64,000 nucleotides of DNA, taken from the NCBI GenBank assembly GCA_963971575.1, contig OZ020624.1, positions 3,663,001 through 3,727,000 on the forward strand, written 5' to 3'. This stretch comes from Liopterus haemorrhoidalis. Lineage: Eukaryota; Arthropoda; Insecta; Coleoptera; Dytiscidae. Both the position numbers and the translations under genes were made by a program. This document shows positions 11,346 through 20,705 of the stretch, piece after piece. Within the stretch, counting starts at the first letter, position 1, and each line of letters opens with the position of its first letter. The notes under the pieces are model-generated. The model searched no databases. It was not told where the DNA came from and saw only the letters and a program-made list of their open reading frames with translations.

Positions 11346-12243
11346 TTTTTAGGGCTTTGTAAGTATGACCACAAAAAAACTCTTATAACATTACTAATGT
11401 GTCTGTCTGTACGCTAGAAATTGTAGCAAAACGGCTCTGAACAGAAACCTGAAATTTGGCATGCTTGTACAAATCTTTGAATCACATATAGGAAAAATAT
11501 ACAGTTCAAAAAAGTACATCTTTGGATAAATATAAACAAATATGTATTTAATGAATATATATATATATATATTTAAATACTAAGTGGCGTATCAAATGAA
11601 ACTTCTTCATGGGTGGATAACCAAGTAAATTTTCATTTTGAAAAATTATTTTTTTACGGAATTTTTGCTAAAAATATGTCGAAAAACTTTTGCCCCCACC
11701 ATAGTTCTCAGGGGGGTTGATCTAAAAGTCTGAAAAAATCTCAATAATGTACATTAATGGCAACCGGAATAGTTCAACAGGTTAGTTTGATCAGGTTAGT
11801 TTTTCGAAAAATAAAGAATTTATTGTGTAGTGAAGGAAAAAGACAAAATACCAGTCAATTATGGCAGTGTTTTGACGACATAGCTTCTACTATTTCATCG
11901 CCTCTATGCCAAAATGAAAATAAGCCGCAGAAAACATTAATAAGAAGATCAGTATACATTTTAATAAGCAATTATTAAAAAGAACTGATACCTGTTATTG
12001 TGGCGGAAAGTATGGAAATGGCTAGAAAATTTATTTCGGCACCAGCTAACTAGCGTATAAAGGAAAGAGTTTTTCAGAGGCTGGAAATATTTCTGAAGAA
12101 AAGAGAAGTAGGTTGATTCCAAAAAAAGCCGAACAATTATATTTTAACATGTAATTTGTTTTGGCATCCCAAATAATCATTCACTTACTAAATACCTGCG
12201 AAACCCTGAAATGTGTGAAAATTCACACTTCACATCAATTTTT
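11346..12243 (+). mobile_element. Helentron-like (HINE type A) element carrying a hAT transposase fragment
   Basis: The 5' end is TTTTTAGGGCTTTGTAAGTATGACC-like, with TGTCTGTCTG and the GAAATTTGGCATGCTTGTAC block. The 3' end (about 12170-12243) has ATACCTGCGAAACCCTGAAA and the palindrome GTGTGAAAATTCACAC, then TTCACATCAATTTTT. The subterminal AGGGYTTTGTARGTAT is inverted at the two ends. Subterminal inverted repeats, a GTCT microsatellite and a 3' hairpin are the layout known for DINE-1/Helentron non-autonomous elements. The middle holds a piece of hAT transposase, described separately. Confidence 0.72.
11829..12154 (+). pseudogene. hAT transposase C-terminal fragment captured in Helentron-like element
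   Basis: The first frame gives SEGKRQNTSQLWQCFDDIAS then TISSPLCQNENKPQKTL. After frameshifts, other frames give PVIVAESMEMARKFISAPA, then RVF, EAGNISEEKRSRLIPKKAEQ and a hydrophobic end. This is the pattern of the hAT dimerisation region (SAPATS.SERVFSEAGN...EKRSRL.P). The DDE core, BED finger and hAT TIRs are absent. The fragment sits between the two ends of a different type of element. It carries at least two frameshifts and several stops. Confidence 0.75.
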
Positions 12244-12542
12244 CATTATATAATGAAGAATATTAATATATTTTTTATGTAATTTTCTTTGGTTAAAAAA
12301 AAACATATTTTTGAGTAAATTGTCCGGACTTTTAATGTTTAACCTGCAAAATTGCTTCGGCCGAATATTCGGCGCTTCGACGAAAATGTAAACCGAATAT
12401 TCAGTATATAGTTATGCGTCCAAACCATCTTTCGGTGCAACTTAATAAATACAGGTGAAGAGAACATGTTGTTAAAATTAGTAACAAAATAATTTACTTT
12501 CATTTCTTATAGATATCTTAAGTAAAATTACAATTTACTTAA

Positions 12543-12645
12543 TATATGGTTCGGATCTAAGCAGTATTGCATCAGTTAAAACAATTACATAATTTAAGTG
12601 CCTTATAGAACGACCGTTCAAGGAACGACTGTCAGTTCTGCACCA
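12543..12645. repeat. 103-bp direct repeat, left copy (flanks mariner)
   Basis: It starts TATATGGTTCGGATCTAAGC and ends GTCAGTTCTGCACCA. By eye it is identical to 13923-14025. The two copies immediately flank the DD41D element; the left copy abuts transposon sequence that lacks the outermost 15 bp of its TIR. Confidence 0.95.
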
Positions 12646-13922
12646 GAAATTTTATATTTATTTAGCTTACTGCGTGAACGCAACGTATCCGAGGGGCGCG
12701 GGGGTTATGTCAATCGGTAGCCTGGCTCTTGGGAATTTAGTCGCTATGGAGCGTTTCTCGGGAGCAGACCGCGCGTTATGCGTGCGAGAGTTTTACAAAA
12801 ACGGTGATTCGGCGACTGTAGCGCGTAGAAAATTCTGCAGTATTCGAGGTTTTCGCCACTTAAATGATGCGCCAAGCATTCCTCTCATTCGACATTGGGT
12901 TAAAAAGTTTGAAGAGACTGGTACAATGCTGGATAAATCAAAATCCGGGCGACCTAGTTCATCAAGAACGGTAGAAAACGTGGAGAATGTTAATCAGTCT
13001 GTTCGTGACGACCCGAACCTTTCAATTCGGAAGCGCGCAAGTGCTTTAAATGTGCATAGATCATCATTATATCGCATTATGCACAAAGACCTAAAGCTGC
13101 ACCCCTACAAAATTCAATTGGTGCAAGAATTAAAGCCCCAAGATGCCAGTCAGAGGCTTAATTTCGTAAATCAGGTGATTGAGCGATTTTCAACGTTTAC
13201 CGACATTTTGTTTTCGGATGAAGCTCATTTTCATCTTAATGGCCACGTAAATAAGCAGAACTGCCGCTACTGGAGTGCAACGAATCCGAAACGCAAACAT
13301 CAGATGTGCAGACACCGGGCTGCGATGTCGGCGCGAGGAATTATCGGCCCTTACTTTTTTGAAGACGAAAGGGGGTGTGCAGTTACAGTGAATTCAGAGC
13401 GTTATGTGGAGATGTTAGACAACTTCTTGGTACCTCAACTGCAAAACTTTCCTGGCTATAACCAAAGAACATGGTTCCAACAGGACGGAGCAACTTCACA
13501 CACGTCCAATATGTCTCTGCCACGTGTTCGTGAAATTTTCTCAGGCAAATTGATCTCCCGGAGAGGTGACATAAATTGGCCTCCACGCAGTCCAGATTTA
13601 ACCCCTATGGACTTTTTCCTATGGGGTTATCTTAAATCTAAATTTTACGCCAATAAACCGACTTCACTGGCGCATTTGAAAGAAAATATCCGTCACGAAA
13701 TTGCAGCCATCCCTGAGTCCACCTGCAGAGACGTCATAAGTAATTTTACTGTTCGATTAAATGAGTGCCGAGAACGCGAGGGTCTACATTTAGACGATAT
13801 TATTTTTAAGAAATAAATCCCCTAAAAGTGTATTTTAATAATTAATAAACATTTTTTCTATATACGGCTTACTTTTTTTTTAATCGATCCATTAAATATA
13901 AAATTTCTTTTGAGACACCTTG
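12646..13922 (+). mobile_element. DD41D mariner (rosa-like), copy 1, left TIR truncated
   Basis: The right TIR is complete (ends AGACACCTTG, then TA). The left TIR starts only at GAAATTTTATATTTA: the first 15 bp seen in the complete copy at 40323 (CAAGGTGTCTCAAAA) are missing and the preceding base belongs to the 103-bp repeat. Internal sequence is nearly identical to the other copies, so the insertion is young. With one end missing it is probably immobile. Confidence 0.92.
12707..13816 (+). CDS. DD41D mariner transposase, full frame with internal replacement
   Basis: The protein would bind its TIRs through the N-terminal helix-turn-helix region (about the first 130 residues, with WVKKFEETG and RKRASALNVHRSSLYRIM) and cut through a DDE/D domain. 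The catalytic residues seen are Asp in ILFSDEAHFHL, Asp in WFQQDGATSH and Asp in SPDLTPMDFF, with 41 residues between the last two, hence DD41D. The start is the first ATG (MSIGSLAL); MERFSGADR at 12749 is an alternative. Compared with the 40399 copy, 11 residues after KRKHQ (KPLHSPKVTVW) are replaced by five (MCRHR): about 32 bp replaced by 14 bp near 13303-13316, in frame. This removes a conserved core strand, so activity is doubtful although all three Asp remain. Confidence 0.88.
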   Translation: MSIGSLALGNLVAMERFSGADRALCVREFYKNGDSATVARRKFCSIRGFRHLNDAPSIPLIRHWVKKFEETGTMLDKSKSGRPSSSRTVENVENVNQSVRDDPNLSIRKRASALNVHRSSLYRIMHKDLKLHPYKIQLVQELKPQDASQRLNFVNQVIERFSTFTDILFSDEAHFHLNGHVNKQNCRYWSATNPKRKHQMCRHRAAMSARGIIGPYFFEDERGCAVTVNSERYVEMLDNFLVPQLQNFPGYNQRTWFQQDGATSHTSNMSLPRVREIFSGKLISRRGDINWPPRSPDLTPMDFFLWGYLKSKFYANKPTSLAHLKENIRHEIAAIPESTCRDVISNFTVRLNECREREGLHLDDIIFKK

Positions 13923-14025
13923 TATATGGTTCGGATCTAAGCAGTATTGCATCAGTTAAAACAATTACATAATTTAAGTGCCTTATAGAACGACCGTTCA
14001 AGGAACGACTGTCAGTTCTGCACCA
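13923..14025. repeat. 103-bp direct repeat, right copy (flanks mariner)
   Basis: It follows the right TIR directly; its first TA serves as the right TA of the insertion. It is identical by eye to 12543-12645, and continues into unrelated sequence (ATTACGGTTG). Confidence 0.95.
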
Positions 14026-14779
14026 ATTACGGTTGTTAGGCGAGGATCTATTGTATTTCGTTACCGTTGAACTGTTGAAAATGTTCTACTCATACGGGCA
14101 TTAACTGAACGATATTAGCTTACAGTTTTAATAAAACACTTCGCTTCTCAAAAATTTACAATAATTCATCATTTCCTTAAAAGCTTGAATGGGAAAAAAA
14201 TGCCAAAGTCTCTCCCTGTTACCTGAATTCCCTACGCACCCTACCTTTAAAAACATATTCTCCCCATTTTGTAGTTAAATGGAAAAGAAATATTTTTAAA
14301 ACTTTTACTCTGGCCCATATATTTTTATTTAATCTTATATGAATATACGATGTGTATTTCAAAATCTGGCTACGCACTAGGTTTTTTTGTGCACTGATTT
14401 GAATATAAGACTTCAGACAGGACCGCTTAAAATGGAAAAGTTTTTTCGTGTTATTCTCAATTATGTTGAATGGGAGCATTTTTCGCTTCGGAAAATTTTA
14501 CATAAATATCATAGACTCTGAGATATGTCAATAGTTATGTGTCTCTATCTTATACTGAAAATTTGTTGATGACACACTTATGTATATACGAGGCTTATCC
14601 AGAGAGTAAAGAACGATTGGTAATTAGCATTATTAATAATTAAAAACAACAACGGTGTTAATTGTTAATATTGTAAACTCTATTCAGAATAAATATGAGA
14701 TTACGTCACGCTGGGTTATTTTAAGTACCAATGTCATAATGTGATGTAACCAACATAAGACCATTAATCAGTTGTTACA
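14026..14779. other. Unassigned stretch
   Basis: No recognised coding region or element end was seen. The sequence is AT-rich and carries no notable repeats. Confidence 0.4.
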
Positions 14780-15325
14780 TTTTTAGGGTTTTGTAGGTAT
14801 GACCAAAAAACCCTTATACCGTGATTTTGTCGTCTGTCTGTCTGTCTGTCTGTTCGGTAAAAATTGTAGCCAAACGAGTAAACCTAGAGAGTTGAAATTT
14901 GGCATGCTTATACAACTCGTTGACCCGCACATAGGAAAAATACCAAAACATCTAAAAAACATACCCCCCTAAAAATATATACAAATATGTGCTCTCCGAA
15001 AAAAAAAATATTTTTTTAAAATTCTGAGTAGGGTATCAAATGAAAGCCCTTACTATCTAGATTAACGATCAAAATTTTATTTTTGCAAAATATGTTATTT
15101 TGACGCGATTTTTGCCAAAATCGTGCAAAAAATTTTTTGTCCCACACCCTGTAGCCCAGATGGACTAAAAATCTGAAAAAATTCTAAGTAATGTACATCT
15201 GTGTGAACCAGAATAGTACAACAGGAATTTTTGATCAGATTATGTTTTCGGAAAATAACACATTTTTTGTGTTTTTTATTTGACCATGTAAAATATTTAA
15301 TGATATTATGTAGTATAGTAAACAG

Positions 15326-15400
15326 AGCGCTACGATGGTGTAATGCTTAGAATACTGGCGTTCTAATTTGCAAACTCGAGTTCAATCCGGACTCGAGGCA
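15326..15400 (+). other. tRNA-like module inside Helentron-like element
   Basis: The segment reads GCGCTACGATGGTGTAATGC, then TTAGAATACTGGCGTTCTAA, and has a B-box-like GAGTTCAATCC about 40 bp after the A-box-like region. The same segment is conserved in the 57037-57113 copy (inverted) and, in better tRNA-like form, at 60925-61015. It is unlikely to be a working tRNA: the acceptor stem is not evident. Confidence 0.6.
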
Positions 15401-16037
15401 ATTAAATTTTTTCTGTTTTTTTTTGAATTTTTATTTTGTTTAAATTATTTTTTCAAAATTCTAGTAATATTTGGGCAAATATTGCATTTAATTTTTAAAA
15501 GCGTAAATTTAATAGCCAGTGGAAATTGTTGAAATTGAATACTCTTGGACTTACAACCAAGTAACTTATATATAATACCATGGATACAAGTAAAACAATA
15601 AAATATATAAAATATATGTTATGTTATGTTTTATAATCGGCCCGATTCTGTAAAAAGTTACTAGGTTAGTTGCTACTGAGTAACGTTGCTACGAAATAAC
15701 TTTTATAGTAACTTTCTTATCAATCGCCAAACAATTGGTATTCTCCAAGCATAAGCACAAGCAACGTTCTTATAACAAGTTAAATTTAGTAACGTTGCTA
15801 CAAAGAACCGTGAAGCTAGAAGCAGATTACGTTCTGCGCAGGCGAGGTATTCGTTTTTAATTGAGTTTGACCGCTATATTGTGAGTTTCTGAGGTTAAAC
15901 GAAAAATGTTTTATAAACAAAATCAGAAAAAGAATTGCAAACAGATGGAAATTCTGTTGAATTTCTTGGAAAATAACCCGGTCATGGTCGGTGATACGAG
16001 TGTTTAAAAAATAATTGACAGGAACGAGTGGTGGTGT

Positions 16038-16091
16038 AACAGTAACCACATAGCACATCACCACAGGGTGATGTGCTATGTGGTTACTGTT
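16038..16091. repeat. Perfect 25-bp hairpin
   Basis: The arms 16038-16062 and 16067-16091 are exact reverse complements (starting AACAGTAACCACATAGC) separated by ACAG. It lies in the interior of the TIR element. Minus-strand ORF 15816-16121 runs through it and is probably spurious. Confidence 0.93.
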
Positions 16092-17009
16092 TTCTATGTG
16101 GTGGTGCAAGTTATAGTCCAAATTTAAATGAATTGGGTGAAATACAGTTCAAGAAGTTCGAATAGCCATTGAACAGGCGTGCACATAAAACATTGATCTG
16201 GGAAGGGTCCATTTCGAAAAAATATCTGTAATATAATACAAATGTATTGTTGTGTTTTTATGGAGAGGACTGGGTTTATATATTTATTTAATTATGATTA
16301 TAATTTAATTTTTAGTAATAAAAAAGGTGATTCTTATTTGCAATCGCTTAGTTTTTATTTAATAAGTATTTGATTTTTCATATCCTTGGGGGAGGGGGTC
16401 TGAACTCGTCGACCACCCCCTTGTGTGCGCGGCTTCTATTGACAGTCGTAGTTAATACATTTAAAAAATATTGTAGTGTTATACTATTATAAAACAAATG
16501 TAAATAAACAAAACAAAAAAAAAAAATAGAAATTGAAATAAAGAACACGAAGAATTTTGTGCTATACAGAAAATAAAATAAAAATCCTTCTATAATTATT
16601 GTCTCTATGTTGCCCTTCATTGTAAAATGCTTGAAATAATTCATTATTAAACAGAGAAATTGCGATTTTACACGATTTTAACAAGTTATTTTAGTTAGTT
16701 AGTTAGTTAGTTGAAATTTTTGGCGCACAGCAACAAAGGCTATTTGCGCCTAACGCAGCCCATCTAAATGACTAGACTATATATTAAAAACAAAAATTTA
16801 GACAATAAATAAATAAATAAATAAAATCATTAAAAATACGCATACTCAATAAAAGAAATCTTGCACTGACAAACACAAATAAATAATATAAAAGGTCTGT
16901 TCGAAAATTTGAACAGACTCAGGGTGATGGTAAGAGGCTGTAAAGGGGCCAATTACCATCGAATATCACAGTCAATAAATAGAAACACATTAAAATAAGG
17001 TGCAAGATT

Positions 17010-20000
17010 TCACACATAAAACAGTAAGTTCGATTCTCTCAGGAAGAGTATCAGCCTGTCCATGAGTACTCTGTCGTCACCTAAGGCAACTGACAGGTCA
17101 TAGCACAGGCCTAACCTCTCCCTGACATCCTCGAACTGTACACATTCGGTTAAAATGTGTAACACAGACAAATCTGTGTTACACGTCTCACAGACAGGGG
17201 ACTCTTCACCTCGAAGGAGGTGTCCATGGGTCCACCAACAGTGACCTATACGAAGGCGTGTGATGGCGGTTTCCTCCCTGCGGTTAATCCTGCAGGAAGA
17301 ACCCCATGGTTTAACGTCTCCCTTAATCTGTCGTAACTTAACGTTCTGTGTGCGGCTCCACTCATGTTGCCACATGTCTAAAACCAGATGTGTCAAATGA
17401 CTCTTTGCGTCATCTGGAAAAACGAAACTCACATCAATCATAGGTCTGTGAGAGGCGGCTTTTGCAGCTGCATCTGCCGCTTCGTTGCCTTTAATACCAA
17501 CATGTCCCGGTATCCAAAACAGCTCTACCCTCACATTCTGAGCATTCAGATTGTGGAGTAGCAACCGGATCTTTAGTACAAGAGGATGCACTGGATCTGG
17601 ATCTTGGATACTGTTCAGAGCGCTCAGCGAGTCCGTCAAGATAACACTTGACCGACTTTGCTCTGACGAAACAAAACACAGGGCCTTGAAAATAGCGTAC
17701 AGCTCAGCAGTGTACACACTCGTTATGGAGTGCAGACGGTACTGAAACTGTTGGCGTGGATTCAAAACAACGAACGCACACCCAACCCTGGTTCCGGATT
17801 TTGATCCGTCAGTAAAAATGACAGTATCCTCGAACCTAGGGACCAGTGTTCTTTGTAACTCATGTTGGTATTCGATAGGCAACGTAATATCTTTATCAAA
17901 CCTAGTTAATGTGAGGTTCACAAGTGGACGCGGTAGCGTCCATGGTGGAACAGCACACAAAACGAAACTTGCCATTTCGGGCATATTAAAATCAATATCG
18001 CCCAAAATGTCGAAAGTCCTCAAACCAAAGGGCCTATTGGCTCTTGGTTTTCTGTCATAAATCTCTGTATGCCTATTTTGTAGAATAGGGTCATACGCGG
18101 GATGATCTGGCTTGGCACTGAGTGCAGCCATATACCGCAGGGATAGAATTTTACGACGATTGTACAGTGACGGTTCACCTGCTTCACACAGCAGGCTTGG
18201 TATTGGGCTGGTGCGGAATGCACCAGTGGCCAATCTAACCCCAGTGTGATGTACAGTGTCAAGAATTCTTATCTCTTGGTGTTTAGCTGACCCATAAGCT
18301 AGACATCCATAGTCCAGCTTAGAGCGCACTAGAGAACGATATAAACGCAACATGACAGTGCGGTCTGCACCCCATGTCTTGTGACTGAGGACCCGCAACA
18401 AATTGAGCGACTTTTGGCATTTTTTCTTGACGGACAAAAAATGTGCCCGCCAAGTTAGACGACTGTCAAAAACGAGACCCAGAAATCTGGCAGTATCGGT
18501 AAATGGTAACTGTGCTCCATTTAGCGTGAGTGTAGGGTTGGGATGGACACCCCTTTTCCTACAAAAATGGACACACACAGTTTTGCTGGTCGAGAATTTG
18601 AAGCCATTTTCGGTTGCCCATGTATCGAGACGATTGATGGTCAGCTGGAGCTGACGTTCGATTGTACTAGTCTTTTGTCCGGCGACAAAGATACCAATGT
18701 CGTCGACAAAAATCGAACTCTGTACAGGCAATCGAATACATGAAGCTGCACCGTTAATGGCAATCAAAAATAACGTAACGCTCAGTATGGAGCCCTGTGG
18801 GACCCCATTGTCCAGTGCGAACATTTGTGACAGGGTATTTCCGATCCGCACCCTGAAGCGCCGGTTCGACATGAAGTCTTTTATAAAGAACATCAAGCGT
18901 CCCCGGAGACCCCAGGAATGCAGAGTACGGAGAATCCCATAAATCCATGCAGTGTCATAGGCTTTATCAATATCGAAAAACACAGCTACCAGGTGTTTGT
19001 TTTCAACGAAAGCATTCCTGATAGCTGTCTCTAGTCTGACCAGATGATCTGCTGTTGAGCGGTGACGGCGAAAACCGCACTGTGTATTGGCCAGCAAGTC
19101 GTTTGATTCTAAAAACCAAATCAGACGCTTGCTGATCATTCGCTCCATGAGCTTGCAGAGACAACTGGTCAGTGATATAGGTCTATAGCTAGAAGGCAAG
19201 TGTTTATCTTTCCCGACTTTGGGGATAGGAATTATATGAGATTCCTTCCACTTGGTCGGGCACTTGCCCTCAGTCCATATCCTATTATAGACATTCAAAA
19301 GCCTAGACTTAGATGATTCCGGAAGATTTCGGATCATACGATAATGTATCGCATCTGGACCAGGAGAGCTATCCTTACACTTTGACATCGCGCTATCTAG
19401 CTCTTCACGAGAGAAAAGCAGGTTGTATACCTCGTCATTCCTAGAAAAGAAATTTAGAGGTATAGATTCGAGGCCTGCTTTACGAGTTAAAAACTCGGGT
19501 GAATAATGTTCAGAGCTAGAATTGAACGCAAAATTAGATGCCAAAGTGTTGGCAATCTCGACCGCTGAGGTAACTACGTTACCATTTACCGATAGACCAG
19601 CGATGGCTGTAGCTGTATTTAGACCGGATATTTTCCGGACTTTCTCCCAAACTTTGGCCACTGGAGTGGCAGCTGTAACGGTGGACACGTATTTGCGCCA
19701 TGATTCGCGCTTGCTTTCTTTCACAATCCTCTTAGCACGAGCTTTCGCTCGTTGGAAAGCTATCATGTTTTCCTCTGTTGGACAACGACGGAATGTATTG
19801 AAGAGGTGTCTCCTTTCACGTAGCGCCAAGTCGCATTCCTCGTTCCACCAGGGAACGGGAACTCTACGGGGCTGAGTGGATGACAGCGGTATGCTGTTTT
19901 TAGCCGCGCTTGTGATGGAGTCCGTGAAATGATTCACCTCTTCGTCTACGGTCAAGCTCGGAATATCCTCATGCGAGAATGATTCCGCAAACTTGGTCCA

Positions 20001-20705
20001 ATCTGCTTTCCGAAGAACCCACTGTGGCCAGCGGGATTCGGTAACAGTATTAAACAGAGGCTTTAAGAGGATTGGAAAGTGATCACTACCGCACAGGTCG
20101 TGATGCACATCCCATTTGAACAACGGAGCAATGGCTCCTGAAACAACGCTAAGATCTATAGCACTAAATGTACCCGTTGCTGCACAAAAGTGCGTGGGTC
20201 TGCCGTCGTTCAGAAAGCTCAAATTCAATTCGTTCAACATATTTTCCAGGTGACGTCCCCGTTGATCGTTCCGCACCGATCCCCAACACACATTGTAGGC
20301 GTTAAAATCGCCTAGTAGTATGAAGGGTGGTGGGAGTTGATCGATGATGTTCACGACATCTCGGATGTCAGTTCGAACACCAGGGGGAAGGTAGATAGAA
20401 CAAATCGTCACCTGGAGGGGAAGTGCAACACGAACTGCTACGACCTGCAACTCCGTGTCAATGTCTACAGGATCGTGGTACAATGTGTCTCTAACGAGAA
20501 TTGCCACGCCGTCACATGCTCTTAACCCCGTAAGGAAATCCGTGCGAAACACGGAGTATCCCCGAGGAGAGAATGTGTCGGTTTCGTTGAAGTTTGTTTC
20601 CTGCAGACAAACACACGAAGGCGCAAAATCTGACAATAAAAGTCGCAGTTCTTCGTAGCGCTGATATACACCGTTACAGTTCCACTGGATTAGTGGACCA
20701 TTCAT
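17010..20705 (-). CDS. I-like LINE ORF2: endonuclease, reverse transcriptase, RNase H
   Basis: A 1231-residue polyprotein that nicks target DNA and copies the element RNA by target-primed reverse transcription. An AP-endonuclease domain (about 1-215) shows QWNCNG, LQET, GDFNA (Asp133) and SDHFP (Asp208, His209). The RT domain (about 430-740) shows YRPISLTS, GFRRHRSTADH, FFDIDKAYDTAW, NGVPQGSILS and FVDD (Asp668, Asp669; the usual YADD is FVDD here). RNase H (about 960-1090) begins IFTDGSKSG (Asp966), with TAELYAI, ILTDSLSAL and GNEAADAAAK. The C terminus carries a CX2CX7HX4C knuckle (Cys1172-Cys1188). There are no frameshifts or internal stops. The start ATG overlaps the ORF1 stop (ATGA, 20702-20705), which suggests stop-restart translation. 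Confidence 0.95.
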   Translation of the reverse strand: MNGPLIQWNCNGVYQRYEELRLLLSDFAPSCVCLQETNFNETDTFSPRGYSVFRTDFLTGLRACDGVAILVRDTLYHDPVDIDTELQVVAVRVALPLQVTICSIYLPPGVRTDIRDVVNIIDQLPPPFILLGDFNAYNVCWGSVRNDQRGRHLENMLNELNLSFLNDGRPTHFCAATGTFSAIDLSVVSGAIAPLFKWDVHHDLCGSDHFPILLKPLFNTVTESRWPQWVLRKADWTKFAESFSHEDIPSLTVDEEVNHFTDSITSAAKNSIPLSSTQPRRVPVPWWNEECDLALRERRHLFNTFRRCPTEENMIAFQRAKARAKRIVKESKRESWRKYVSTVTAATPVAKVWEKVRKISGLNTATAIAGLSVNGNVVTSAVEIANTLASNFAFNSSSEHYSPEFLTRKAGLESIPLNFFSRNDEVYNLLFSREELDSAMSKCKDSSPGPDAIHYRMIRNLPESSKSRLLNVYNRIWTEGKCPTKWKESHIIPIPKVGKDKHLPSSYRPISLTSCLCKLMERMISKRLIWFLESNDLLANTQCGFRRHRSTADHLVRLETAIRNAFVENKHLVAVFFDIDKAYDTAWIYGILRTLHSWGLRGRLMFFIKDFMSNRRFRVRIGNTLSQMFALDNGVPQGSILSVTLFLIAINGAASCIRLPVQSSIFVDDIGIFVAGQKTSTIERQLQLTINRLDTWATENGFKFSTSKTVCVHFCRKRGVHPNPTLTLNGAQLPFTDTARFLGLVFDSRLTWRAHFLSVKKKCQKSLNLLRVLSHKTWGADRTVMLRLYRSLVRSKLDYGCLAYGSAKHQEIRILDTVHHTGVRLATGAFRTSPIPSLLCEAGEPSLYNRRKILSLRYMAALSAKPDHPAYDPILQNRHTEIYDRKPRANRPFGLRTFDILGDIDFNMPEMASFVLCAVPPWTLPRPLVNLTLTRFDKDITLPIEYQHELQRTLVPRFEDTVIFTDGSKSGTRVGCAFVVLNPRQQFQYRLHSITSVYTAELYAIFKALCFVSSEQSRSSVILTDSLSALNSIQDPDPVHPLVLKIRLLLHNLNAQNVRVELFWIPGHVGIKGNEAADAAAKAASHRPMIDVSFVFPDDAKSHLTHLVLDMWQHEWSRTQNVKLRQIKGDVKPWGSSCRINRREETAITRLRIGHCWWTHGHLLRGEESPVCETCNTDLSVLHILTECVQFEDVRERLGLCYDLSVALGDDRVLMDRLILFLRESNLLFYV

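Noticed and set aside
13383..13586. Antisense ORF in the mariner (also 41093-41296)
   Set aside because: A shadow of the transposase gene; it recurs only because the sense strand is conserved.
15816..16121. Minus-strand ORF of 101 codons
   Set aside because: It runs through the perfect hairpin at 16038-16091 and has no recognisable composition or motif.
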